Source of the DNA: Linanthus parryae | Lineage: Eukaryota; Streptophyta; Magnoliopsida; Ericales; Polemoniaceae | DNA length: 64,000 nucleotides | Assembly (NCBI GenBank): GCA_023055425.1 | Contig: JALGPY010000007.1 | Location: 14,518,001-14,582,000, forward strand | Reading direction: 5' to 3' | Position numbers and translations under genes: made by a program | Shown: piece by piece, positions 45,166 to 54,974 of the stretch | How positions within the stretch are numbered: the stretch's first letter is position 1 | How the letters are laid out: the number at the start of each line of letters is the position of its first letter | The notes under the pieces: model-generated | Databases searched by the model: none | Told to the model about the DNA's origin: nothing | Seen by the model: only the letters and a program-made list of their open reading frames with translations

Positions 45166-46054
45166 TACTCGCGCAAAAGTGGCGGCAGTATTTATTGAAA
45201 CCAGAATTTGTCATTTGCAGCAATCAACGCAGCTTAAAGGAGCTTTTATCACAGGTAATTCAGTCTCCAGACCCAACACTTTTTCTCTCGTATGGTAATA
45301 GGGTTCAAATTGCGTATTGAGTACAAGAGAGGGGCGTCTAACTAAGTTGCTGACACTCTGTCTCGACGTAAGGAAGAACATGCGTCCTCAGAACTGTTTG
45401 TCTCCGTCGGCCGGCCCGTACCCTCCATGATCATGTCGATTCGACAAGAGAACGCCACTATGGACGATCTCCAGGCTTTGCACGATACGGTCACCTCCAA
45501 CGACCCCCCCTCCCTCCATTGAATTTTTCGATTTAGGATGGTATCCTGTATTACAAGACCAGGATTTGCATTAGACGGGCTTCGCCTCTACGTTCTCAGC
45601 TGCTCCAAGAGTTTCCCAGCTCGCCCATGGCAGGCCATACAGGTTTTGAGCGCACTTTATGTCGTCTCTCCACGATTTTCTACTTGCCTCTGATGCATTC
45701 TGATGATCAGTATTTCGTATCAACCTGCCACACTTGTCAAACGACCAAAGATTCCACACTGAAGTTGGGTAACTTTTTATAACCCTTACCTATTCCTGAG
45801 CGCGTATGGGAGGATACATCAATGGACTTTGGTTTACCCTCCTCTAATGGTCTTTCAGTTACTATGGTGGTCGCAGATTAGTTCACAAATTATGTTCACT
45901 TTGGCGCATTACCTGCTAATTTTGATACTCCGCGGGTGGCTGTCTCTTTATAGATGCGGTTGTCAAGCATCATGGGCACCCCGCTTCCTTGGTCTCGGAT
46001 CGTGATTCCATTTTTATGAGTACCTTTTGAAAGGAACCACTGAAATTAAGTGGT
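45166..46054 (+). pseudogene. Truncated gypsy pol: RNase H and integrase (left part)
   Basis: Readable as RNase H (ILAQKWRQYLLKPEFVICSN, then QRSLKELLSQVIQSPD) at about 45170-45280, then the linker ADTLSRRKEEH near 45350-45375, then the integrase zinc region (CHTCQTTK-like, about 45725-45755) and core start ([15 protein letters not shown], 45810-45850). Stops and frame changes are frequent. Everything 5' of RNase H is missing. The sequence is interrupted at 46054 by a small LTR element and resumes at 48041. The lineage looks like a Ty3/gypsy chromovirus. Confidence 0.85.
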
Positions 46055-46537
46055 TGTTGGGTTGTGACTTGAAAAGTCAAAGATGACAATTTTAGTGTGA
46101 ACGAATCATAGGATTCTTTCCTTGTTTCTCATCAGGCGGTGGTCAATTGGAGTTAGTTGTTTCCTAATTAGTTTGTTACACCGCCACTGCATGGGATTAT
46201 AAATGCACTAGTTTTTGGTTTGCATAGTACACAACACACAGTGAGTTTGGGTTACTTGTTTAGTGCTTGGGAGCTGCTCTTGTGTGAGTGTCGTGCGTGG
46301 GTGTTTCGGGTGGCCGATGTGGCCGTTGTAGCCACGACGTGCATTGTAATCGGGTTCTCTTCTCAATAAAATATCTGGTTCTGGCCGAGGATTGGCTAGC
46401 GGGTTCGTTACGAATTCGTTAGTGACCACGTAAAATATCTGTCTCGTTCTTGTTTCGTTTTCGTCGTTCTTGCTCGAATACCCACAGGTTATAACAAACC
46501 GGTAGCAGAGCTCTGAAACAGGAGTTCTGTTACAACA
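46055..46537 (+). repeat. 5' LTR of the small element
   Basis: 483 bp, with a TATA-like region (gggattataaatgc) near 46192-46205 and a polyadenylation-like aataaa at about 46366. Same ends as the 3' LTR, with scattered differences. Confidence 0.88.
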
Positions 46538-47557
46538 AACTGGTATCAGAGTCGGGGTTCCAAGATACGGTTGGAGTCAAGAGCTAGGGTTTCACGTTTC
46601 AGTGGAACTCAATTCGCAATTCAGGTGGAGCAGGCTATCGGGAGTTGGGTTTCGAAATTCTCCCAAGAACGATGTCTAGTTTGGCAATCAAGATCGATCT
46701 GTTCGTGAGAGAGAAGCAGGTACACCCACCGTCTGTAGCTCCGTGGAGGGGGCTATTCGGGCTCCTGACTGAGCAATCTGGCGCGCATCTGATTAGGCGT
46801 GCAAGGGATCTGGCAAATCTAGCACGAATTCGGTACTGGCGCGAATCTGGCGGTTCAAGCGCATCTGGCGTTCAGGCAATTGACGTTCAGGCGTAATCCG
46901 GCTCCCGTCGTGGAGCATCTAGCTTGTGAATTGAATCTGATTTTGGCTCATGCGTTGCGGGAACTTGTTGGAGTTGGAGCAACGGTTTGGAGCATCAGGC
47001 GTGTGAGATTTCTGGCATGCGCATCTGGTCCTGGTTCTGGCGCGCATAATGCACGAGTTTGTTTTGGCGTGCATCTTGTTTTGGAGCGTGTACCATGACA
47101 TGCATTGAGCTCGCATCTGACGGGATCTGTTTCCGGTGAGCATCTGGCGCATCTGAGGCATACGGTGCGCATCTGGCATGCCAATTTGTAGCACTCGTCA
47201 TTGGTGCATCTGTTCTGAATTACATCAGGGAACTTGTCATGGTGCATCTGTCTGGCGCAATTTGGCGCATCTGAAATGTATTCGGTCCTGTCTCAGGTAA
47301 TACATTCGAGTCTGGTTCTGGGTGGAGCACTTGTTTCTGTTTCCGGTAGTGCATCCGCATAGGGCGCATTCGTTGCAGGAACGCATGGTAGTTGGAGCAA
47401 CGTTTGGCGATTCGGGTTTCGCATACAGCTGCGAAACATCTATTTGGGGAGGCGTGCTCGTTTCAGGTTCTGGGAGACGCATCCGGTTTAGGTTTGAGGA
47501 GAGAACTATCAGGTTTCGGTTTCGGTTGCTGAGATGATTCAAGTCAAGATGGAGATT

Positions 47558-48040
47558 TGTTGGGTTGTGACTTGAAAAGTCAAAGATAGCAATTTTTGTG
47601 TGAACAAATCATATGATTCTTTCCTTTTTTCTCATCAGGCGGTGGTCAATTGGAGTGAGTTGTTTCCTAATTAGTTTGTTACACCGCCACTGCATGGGAA
47701 TATTATAAATGCACTAGCTTTTGGTTTGCATAGTACACAACACACAGTGAGTTCGGGTTTACTTGTTTAGTGCTTGGGAGCTGCTCTTGTGTGAGTGTCA
47801 TGCGTGGGTGTTTCGGGTGACCGTCGTGGCCGTTGTGGCCACGGCGTGCATTGTAATCGGGTTCTCTTCTCAATAAAATATCTGGTTCTGGCCGTGGATT
47901 AGCTAGCGGGTTCGTTACGAATTCGTTAGTGAACCAAATTATCTGTCTCGTTCTTGTTTCGCTTCGTCGTTCTTGCTCGAATACCCGCAGGTTATAACAA
48001 ATTGGTAGCATAGCTCTGAAACAAGAGTTCTGTTACAACA
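47558..48040 (+). repeat. 3' LTR of the small element
   Basis: 483 bp, colinear with 46055-46537. Differences include a few substitutions and short compensating indels (for example gggattataaat against ggaatattataaat). Confidence 0.88.
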
Positions 48041-48810
48041 GCAGTACTACTCTCAAGTTCAGCATAGCTAATCACCCGCAAGCCGATCAGACGGTTTACT
48101 CATGAACGCCTGATTCGTTGGTCGCGGTACCTACATTAGGTAGAGTTGTCTCTGAATTGTAGCCACAATGAAAGCATTAACATGTCTCTGTTTCGCGCAC
48201 TTTACGGTTGAGATCCTCCTTCCTTGTTTCCGTCTTCACCTTCAGTCAGTCGTTCCCCTACTTTTGCCAACCTGTTATCGGAACTCCACGCCATGCTATA
48301 AGATGTGAAGGCACATCTCACCAGTATGCAAAAGCGCATGCAGGCTCAAGCAAACAAACATCGTCGGGACATTTCTTTTAAGGTAGGTGATTTTTTTTAT
48401 GTTAAATCTACAACCCTATCGCCAGCATGCCGTCGCCCGACCTTTGGCTGCGAAGTTGGCGCGTCGTTTTTATGGACCTTTTGAGGTCTTGGAGCACATT
48501 GGCACAGTGGCTTTACGGTTACGTATGCCGGCTTCTAGCCGTATTCACGACATCTTTCATATTTCACTCTTGGCCCTTTTGTCTCCAGCAATTATGCAAC
48601 ACCCACAGTTGATTTCACGACCCATTTCTTTCAGGGCTGTCCAGTGGTTGTGCCCCTCGTTGCGAAAAAGACCCACACGGTTTTGGTAGAGGGCCAGTCC
48701 TAAGTGGTCTGACAGCGCTTTGCCTACTTGGGAACCGGTCACCATTTTACAGCAAGCCTTTCCTACTTTACACCTTGAGGACAAAGAGGTTTTCGAGGAC
48801 GGGGGAGTTC
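48041..48810 (+). pseudogene. Truncated gypsy pol: integrase end and chromodomain (right part)
   Basis: Continues the integrase cut at 46054: the sequence resumes with the part equivalent to YHPQTDGQ (here HPQADQTVY-like, 48070-48100). Then come AQANKHRRDISF-like residues, QPYRQHAVARPLAAKLARRFYGPFEV in two sections (48415-48490), RIHDIFHISLL, and a chromodomain-like end (VEGQS, LPTWEPVTIL, EDKEVFEDGG) near 48690-48800. Frameshifts are present. The order confirms that 46055-48040 is an insertion. Confidence 0.85.
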
Positions 48811-49201
48811 ATATGGGTATTGGCATTCCATTGGGTAGCGGCTCAACCGGGTTAATTGATAAACAATGGAGGAAAACGGACTCGCCTGAAACTCCACTTC
48901 ACCCGAATAGAATGGCGAGACGTCCATAATATTTAGATATTACATCACTAAATAATTGTCTTTGTTACATTTAATTTTTTGGTTAGTTGTAATAGAATCT
49001 TTGAGCGAATTATAAGCTGCGGCCGTGTTTTTTCTTTGCGGTTCTTTCTCGGGTTAGATGATCGAACCGTACGGGGTTTAGAAAAGTATTTAAACACTTT
49101 GTTTTACACAAAAATAAAAAGAAAAAAAATCCTCTCCTCCCCTTTTTTCTTCCTCTTCCTTCTCTGTTCTCTTTTTCTGCGTTATGTGCCCTAGCCAGCA
49201 G
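48811..49201 (+). repeat. Probable 3' LTR of the gypsy fragment
   Basis: Follows a purine-rich tract (gaggacgggggag) that comes after the chromodomain. It contains a TATA-like tatttaaac (49087) followed by a CT-rich leader (49130-49175), and may end near ccagca (49201). No second LTR is in the window, so the borders are tentative. Confidence 0.5.
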
Positions 49202-49860
49202 GTACGACGGTACCAGATGTCCATTCTTTTTAAGAAAAATATGTCATTCTTTTCAAAACTCACTCAAATTTACGCTCAATACTCGCTCAAATTTACGAGG
49301 GTTTTTATTTATGAATGGAACATCGTGTCTACAATAAATGTTTTAATTGGTTTTCAGCCCTATAGCGATGCATGAAAAGATACTAGGTCTAACTGAGAGA
49401 GAAAGGGAACAAGATAAGATTGGGAGGATTAGGAAAGTTTTGCATCTAACTCTAACAGAACTCACAGAGAAGGATTTATACTAAACCTCTCAACGACGAG
49501 AAATTTTTATTTGCTCTAAGAGCACCACGTCAGCATGACATGTGGTGCTCTACACCATTTAATAACAGACGCCTATACCCACTAGGGTTAACCACTACCC
49601 GTATAGGTTATATAAAAAAAAAACACAGATTCCTACATGGCTATTTTCTCTCTTCCACTCACCCTACTTCTAGTGTAGATGTCAACATGTGAGTGGAAGA
49701 GAGCACCACGTGTGATTTGCTCTATGAACACCTAAGAATTGCTCCTCAACAACCCTTGCTCAGCACTTAACAAAACACTAGCAGAATATGTTACAGCCTT
49801 TTCACACTAGGCACTGTACTTTGCACATATAACACAAACACCTCAAATGTCAAAATACTA
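49202..49860. other. Gene-free stretch upstream of the MITE
   Basis: No recognisable gene. A short direct repeat, gctcaaatttacg, occurs around 49272-49300. Weak similarity to 43530-43610, upstream of the MMP gene at 44029, suggests remnants of the duplicated MMP flank. Confidence 0.4.
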
Positions 49861-50121
49861 CTACCTCCGTTTCTTCTCTATCACACCGGTTTGACTTTTT
49901 GACTCGTTTTGGGTTCACTTTGACCGGGTGATTTGGATTGCAAAACGATGCGATTGTTTGGTAAATTTTTCACCGTGTTATAGAGCAACTTTTACTCTAC
50001 AACACCACGAAAAAAATTATCGAAAAAATGCATCGTTTTGTTACACAAATCACCGGGTCAAAGTGGCCCAGTGAATAGTGACAAAAGTCAAACCGGTGTC
50101 ATAGAGAAAAAACGGAGGTAG
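49861..50121. mobile_element. Stowaway-like MITE upstream of the MMP gene at 50471
   Basis: 261 bp with inverted ends ctacctccgttt and aaacggaggtag and TA on both sides (49859-49860, 50122-50123). The internal halves are complementary over long stretches (tttgaccgggtgattt against aaatcaccgggtcaaa-type words), so it can form a large hairpin. Same family as 2070-2329. Confidence 0.9.
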
Positions 50122-50123
50122 TA

Positions 50124-50470
50124 TTACATTTCTCCTAAACAATGCGAATGGGCGATAACTCATTGGTATAGTATTCAAAGCTCTGCATTGTAGGATGTAG
50201 AACATTAATATTAGCATGCACCTAAAACAACCGCGTACACAACTAGTCGGTATACGTCAAGTTTCTATTTGATCTTGACTCATGCACATCTAAAACTTAC
50301 CAAATCACGAGAAAGTTAGAGATTCGGGATAACGAAAGGACGAATTTGCCAAACTTTCCGCTCTAAAATAAGCCTACACAATCGTACGTATCTATATATT
50401 CTCTAAACTATATTAGCAAATTTACCATTAAATTAAGCAACTTTACCTTAATCCTCGCACTCCTTTCGCC
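50124..50470 (+). promoter_or_regulatory. Promoter of the MMP gene at 50471
   Basis: Homologous to the promoter of the gene at 44029. A TATA-like TATATATT lies at 50393-50400, about 78 bp from the ATG. The core tatacgtcaagtttctatt (near 50250) resembles words upstream of the other MMP subgroup. The MITE ends about 350 bp before the start codon. Confidence 0.55.
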
Positions 50471-51388
50471 ATGGCACCTAAAGGAATTCTAAGCCCACTC
50501 TCGTGCACTATTTTCCTCATTTCGGTGACTATTTCCCTTTCCTCCCATGCAAGTCCTTCACCCTTCACATCCATCAAGCATTTGCAGGGTTGCAAGAAGG
50601 GCGAAAACGTAAAAGACCTCCACAGGCTCAAGTCGTACCTCCAACATTACGGTTATCTTAACTACCAAAACCGTCCGAATCAAATTACCCGTGTCGACGA
50701 CGACTACTTCGACGATGAATTAGAGGCTGCCCTAAAAACTTACCAGCTAAATTTCCGCTTAAAACCCACCGGAGTTTTGGATGCTGATACCGCGTCCAAA
50801 ATGGCAATGCCACGATGTGGGGTGCCCGACATAAGCAATGGTACAAACCATATCTTAGCTAGCAGAAACAAGAACCTTAAAAGCCTCCGCACGGTCTCGC
50901 ACTTCGCTTTTTTCGAAGGTTACCCCAGATGGGCTAAGAAACAACTCTCTTACGTGATTTACAACAAGATGAGCCCTGCTTTTAAAACCGCCATTGGGGG
51001 GTCTTTCAAAAAATGGGCGTCCGCATCGGGGTATTTCACCTTCACGCCCACCGCGAACGCACAGGTGGCCGACCTCAAGATCGGGTTTGAGCGTGGGGAC
51101 CACGGGGATGGTGCTCCATTCGACGGCCCTTGGTCAGTTTTAGCCCATGCGGACCCGCCGCCGTATGGGACGCTTCACTTGGACGCGGACGAGAAGTGGG
51201 TGGTGGGGGCCGTGGCGAACTCGATGGATATAGGTACGGTGACGTTGCATGAAATCGGACACCTTCTGGGGCTCCATCATAGCCATGTTGAGGAGGCCAT
51301 AATGTACGCTGCTGTTCCTGTGGCAACTATCATGGGCTTGCACGCAGATGACATAAAGGGGATTAAAACCTTATACAATATTAAATAG
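50471..51388 (+). CDS. Secreted matrix metalloproteinase (peptidase family M10A)
   Basis: A single-exon gene of 305 codons. Signal peptide at residues 1 to about 26, propeptide (SYLQHYGYLN, LKPTGVLDADTASKM), cysteine switch PRCGVPD at 114-120 (Cys116). The catalytic domain has an intact structural zinc pair HGD (FERGDHGDGAPFDGP), although the glycines that usually follow DGP are Trp-Ser. The zinc helix is HEIGHLLGLHH (His260, Glu261, His264, His270), and the Met-turn methionine is 278. It ends at DDIKGIKTLYNIK without a hemopexin domain or GPI signal. It is nearly identical to the gene at 44029 through the propeptide but diverges in the catalytic loops. Expected to be a latent apoplastic endopeptidase. 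Start context gccATGG. Confidence 0.97.
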   Translation: MAPKGILSPLSCTIFLISVTISLSSHASPSPFTSIKHLQGCKKGENVKDLHRLKSYLQHYGYLNYQNRPNQITRVDDDYFDDELEAALKTYQLNFRLKPTGVLDADTASKMAMPRCGVPDISNGTNHILASRNKNLKSLRTVSHFAFFEGYPRWAKKQLSYVIYNKMSPAFKTAIGGSFKKWASASGYFTFTPTANAQVADLKIGFERGDHGDGAPFDGPWSVLAHADPPPYGTLHLDADEKWVVGAVANSMDIGTVTLHEIGHLLGLHHSHVEEAIMYAAVPVATIMGLHADDIKGIKTLYNIK

Positions 51389-51492
51389 AAGTTGCAGCCT
51401 TGATTAACTGCAGTACATATTAATAATATTTGGTGTACTAGTGTGTATTAATGTTCGAGATTTGTAAATATTGATTTGGTGGAAATGTTATT

Positions 51493-51544
<52 letters not shown>

Positions 51545-52057
51545 TATGTGTTTCATGTTATATGTTCCATTATATGAAGTAATTGATTATTGTGCATGAT
51601 ATTGTAAATAACATGTTATATGTACTTTAGATTGTCCATGATTCATATGTTTATTCCATGATTACTATTTTGTTAAAGTAAAGTTGTGAATATGGTTTTA
51701 TTTGTTAGCAAGTCATTTCTTAGTAGTGAACGCAGAAATTATAAAATAAAATGAAGTTTATTAATGTCTAAGTTCCAGTTTTAATGCATTCGATATACTT
51801 TTATCCTACTGTAAAGTACAGACAGAGTTTAGCATATTGATATTATTATTGATAAATATATAAAAATTTAGGATAAGAGAAATTGTGTGTCACTTTTATC
51901 ACAAAATAGCGTGTTGGCGCAGTTGATAGAGACGTTTGTCTCGCTACTATTGCTTTCTTATTTAGTTCACATTTAAACAATGAATAGTGGCTTTTCATTC
52001 ACATTAAAGTATTGAAACTGTCACTCCTAGATCTCACTTTGCATAAGTTTATGGTAT
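51389..52057. other. 3' flank of the last MMP gene with (AT)n microsatellite
   Basis: Gene-free. The first 40 bases match the 3' flank of the gene at 44029. An AT/TA microsatellite with one interruption runs at 51493-51539. The rest is AT-rich with nothing recognised. Confidence 0.6.
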
Positions 52058-53256
52058 TGACGCGATTTCTTAACGCGTATGCGCAAGTGCACGGTCAAGT
52101 AATATAGGGCTGATATTTCAAGCTTGAGTTATCGATCCCACGAGGACATGCTTGAGATTATTTAATTAGTTATTTAATTTAGAGTATGGTGCAGGAGGAA
52201 AGAGTTAATTGATTTAAGAATTGAATTAATCTAATATTTTTTTATTTTTTTATTTTAAATAAATAGATATGGAGAAACTAGGCGATCTCTAGATCACCTA
52301 GGGTTGTAGACGATTTCTGGTTCAACTATGTAACACGTTAATCATATTCTAGTTCAGTCGGGTAATACGCTATGACAATATCCTGTCGGTCTCATGTCAT
52401 TTTACGTCTCGGTTAACTACAATCTCCTCTCGGTCTCATGTTGTCTACCGGTCCGTTCTAGCAGGTTATCTACTGGTACGATAACGGGTCCTGTCGGCCC
52501 ACCGTTTCACGGAACAGCTAAATAATCCTACCGAATCTACCCACACTAAGGCCAATCCTAACACGTCTCCTGTTCAGTCTCGGTGATTCGGGATTGTGTT
52601 CATGTTCTCATCACAATTAGGCTAAGTCACTGTCGTGCACTCATCTAATTAGCTAGCACGTCCGGTTGATCACTCCTTTCACACTAAGGATTGAGCATAG
52701 AACAAGAACATGTAACTAAAATAAACATTAACATTAAGCAAAACGGTGAACTATGAACAAACCCTAGTTTTCATGAAGATTAAATCATGATCACGTCGTG
52801 TCAATAGGCGAGATTCACTAACAAGTTCAAGAAACTAAATATTCATTCGATAGATCAAAGCATAAAAGCATGAGACAAAGTCTAAACCCGAAAAATCATT
52901 CGTCTACATAAACCCTAGGCTCTCTAGAAAAGCCTAGCAATGGAGTTTAGCTAATTGTAATAAACCAAACAAAACTTACAAGTTTCTCCATACAAGGATT
53001 GAGAGAGGAAAAAGAAGAAGAAAAACCTAGATCTTCAATGGAGGTGTTCTCCTCTTGAACCCTACCCTCCTCTTGCGTGAGTCTTCTCCTAGCGTGAGTG
53101 TTCTTCTTCTTCTTTTTTTCCGTGCATATAATAAAATAATCCCCGTTCTTTTATTTTTTTAAGTATTGTGATCTTGTGATCACAATTTTTGATCATAGGA
53201 TCACATTGTGGTCTTGTGGGTGATCTTGTGATTGTAGGATCACCTTTTGTGATCCT
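52058..53256 (-). repeat. Left part of a split gypsy LTR (minus-strand relative)
   Basis: On the minus strand this ends in ACTTGACCG...CGCGTCA at 52058, matching the end of the LTRs at 53257-54834 and 61938-63515 (cttgaccg, cttgcg, cgcgtca). It contains the same kind of gaccg-ga-gg phrases. It is interrupted at 53256 by the younger + strand element and continues at 63521. Confidence 0.8.
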
Positions 53257-54834
53257 TGATAACTCTCTTTTAGGAGTTATCTTTATACTTCCATATTACT
53301 TGTAATAGGCTTATTTCACATGATTTATATGCTATATTTGCACAAATATGTGAATTTGACTATTTCTAAGCCTAAGAGTGAAAAGTTGTGTTTCTAGCTT
53401 ATTTGTGCATGTTTTCTCTCATATTTGCTATGATAATTGCACGGGTTGTTTAGTGTTGTGTATATCAGGTAAAAGAGGTGCAATGGAGCTTATGAGATGC
53501 TTGGATATGCTTGGAATGGAGCTAGATGAAGAGGAGAAAAGAAAACGCAAAGACGAAGCGAAGTTGGAAAAGTCACACAGGACCAGCCTGCACTCTTTTC
53601 GATTCCCAGGAAAATCTACAAAGAATTTTGAAGCAAGGCTTGCGGCATTGGAAAGTAGACATCCGTAGATTTCCAACGATATATGGTAGGCCCAAAGACG
53701 AGTCCGTATGAGGGAGATACAGCCCGCGCAAAATCAGCAAAGAATTCTGTCCGGGAATTACAAAGTAGAGGGGCTGAAGTGCAATTTCGGCTTGTTTTCA
53801 TTAAAAAGCGTGCCCAGCTGGTAAAAAACGGGGAGAACAACCTAAGAACAGGAGATTGACGCATCTTTGAAGCCTTGGGAGCTAGGGAAGAAGGGAGACA
53901 AAGCTTGGAGCTTGGAAGATCATCAACATTGAAGATTCAAGCGTTTGATCATCTTTTCTTCTTCTATTCTTCATGAACTTCATTATTTTGATCATGTTGA
54001 ACAATATTATGTCTAGATAAACTTCTTAAAGCTAGGTGATTGATGAGAAACTAGGGTTTGTTGGATGATTTTCCGGATTTTGGACTTGAAGCATGCTTTT
54101 GCTTAAATTCTATGAACGTTCTTGTTAGCTTATCTATTCTTGTACTCAATTCTTAATGTTCTTGGCTTGATCACCCGTAGAATGTTACTTGTTGATAGGG
54201 TTGCACGAAAGTGAACTCGTTGAGACGTGTTAAAGAATAGTTAGGTGATCTTGTAGTTTCTTGAGACTGAGAGGAGATAGGAATTTGATCAATCTTGTGA
54301 GGGTAGTTTCGATTGATTGTGTTAGAACTTAGTGAATTCGGTGGACCGATAGGACCCGGTGAACGAGCCTAACAAATCAACTAGATTGTAGTAATAGACG
54401 GAGGTGGACCGAGAGGACCCGAAATCTATTGTTTACACAAATTCACGTGAGATCGAGAGAAGATCGTGATGAGCATTACCCGATATAACTAGAACGTGAG
54501 TAGAGTGTTTCATGCATAACCCGGAAATCGTTAACAACCCTAGGGACCATCAATTTCCTAGTTCTTTCTCATTAATCGTAATCAAATCATAGTTTATCGT
54601 TGTTTAAATTGAAAACTTACAAAAATATCTTGTCATTTAATTTACGTCGCTTGTTTGTGGGCGACAACGTTCCAACTTAAAACAACTTTTTACCGGCTAC
54701 TTAGATATCGTAAAGTTAATTTCTAGTTAGCTAGTAATCGTAAATTCTCTTGGGTTCGATATTCGGAGTCGTAAAATACTCCACTTACTACTTGACCGTA
54801 TACTTGCGTTTAAGCGCGTAAAGAATTCGCGTCA
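53257..54834 (+). repeat. 5' LTR of the Athila/Tat-like element
   Basis: 1578 bp. The ends are fixed by the atcct duplication and the primer-binding site. Near 54350-54430 it carries the gtggaccga(t/g)aggacccg phrase twice. A 96-codon open stretch (53378-53668) is present in both LTRs but resembles no known protein. Confidence 0.95.
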
Positions 54835-54840
54835 AGTTTT

Positions 54841-54858
54841 TGGCGCCGTTGCCGGGGA
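54841..54858 (+). other. Primer-binding site, tRNA-Asp type
   Basis: The sequence TGGCGCCGTTGCCGGGGA lies six bases after the 5' LTR. It is complementary to the 3' end of an Asp tRNA and characteristic of Athila and Tat gypsy lineages. Confidence 0.9.
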
Positions 54859-54974
54859 ATTTAACGGTTTATTAGTTTAGTAGAAATTGATTTAGGATAT
54901 CTCTTTTACTTTTTGTTTAATTAGCTACTTGTTTTCTCACTTGTATTTGAGTCTGCTTTTCAGGTCATCAGTGT

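Larger units (their letters stand above)
46055..48040 (+). mobile_element. Small non-autonomous LTR element inserted in gypsy integrase
   Basis: Two LTRs of 483 bp each (46055-46537, 47558-48040), starting TGTTGGGTTGTG and ending TGTTACAACA, flank only about 1 kb. A Met-tRNA primer-binding site, TGGTATCAGAG, is at 46541. The polypurine tract (gatggagatt) precedes 47558. The flanks are gtggt (46050-46054) and gcagt (48041-48045), a likely decayed 5-bp duplication. The interior has a copia gag start (MSSLAIKIDLF at 46672) that is cut off at once and joined to gcatctgg-rich sequence, as in the gag-only copies. It is best read as a deletion derivative of that family. Confidence 0.88.

Noticed and set aside
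51905..51985. tRNA-like sequence (gtgttggcgcagttgatag)
   Set aside because: It resembles an A box, but no B box (GGTTCGA), no cloverleaf and no acceptor pairing could be found.
53378..53668. 96-codon open frame in the gypsy LTRs (also 62059-62349)
   Set aside because: It is present in both LTRs simply because they are copies; no protein similarity, and LTRs are non-coding.
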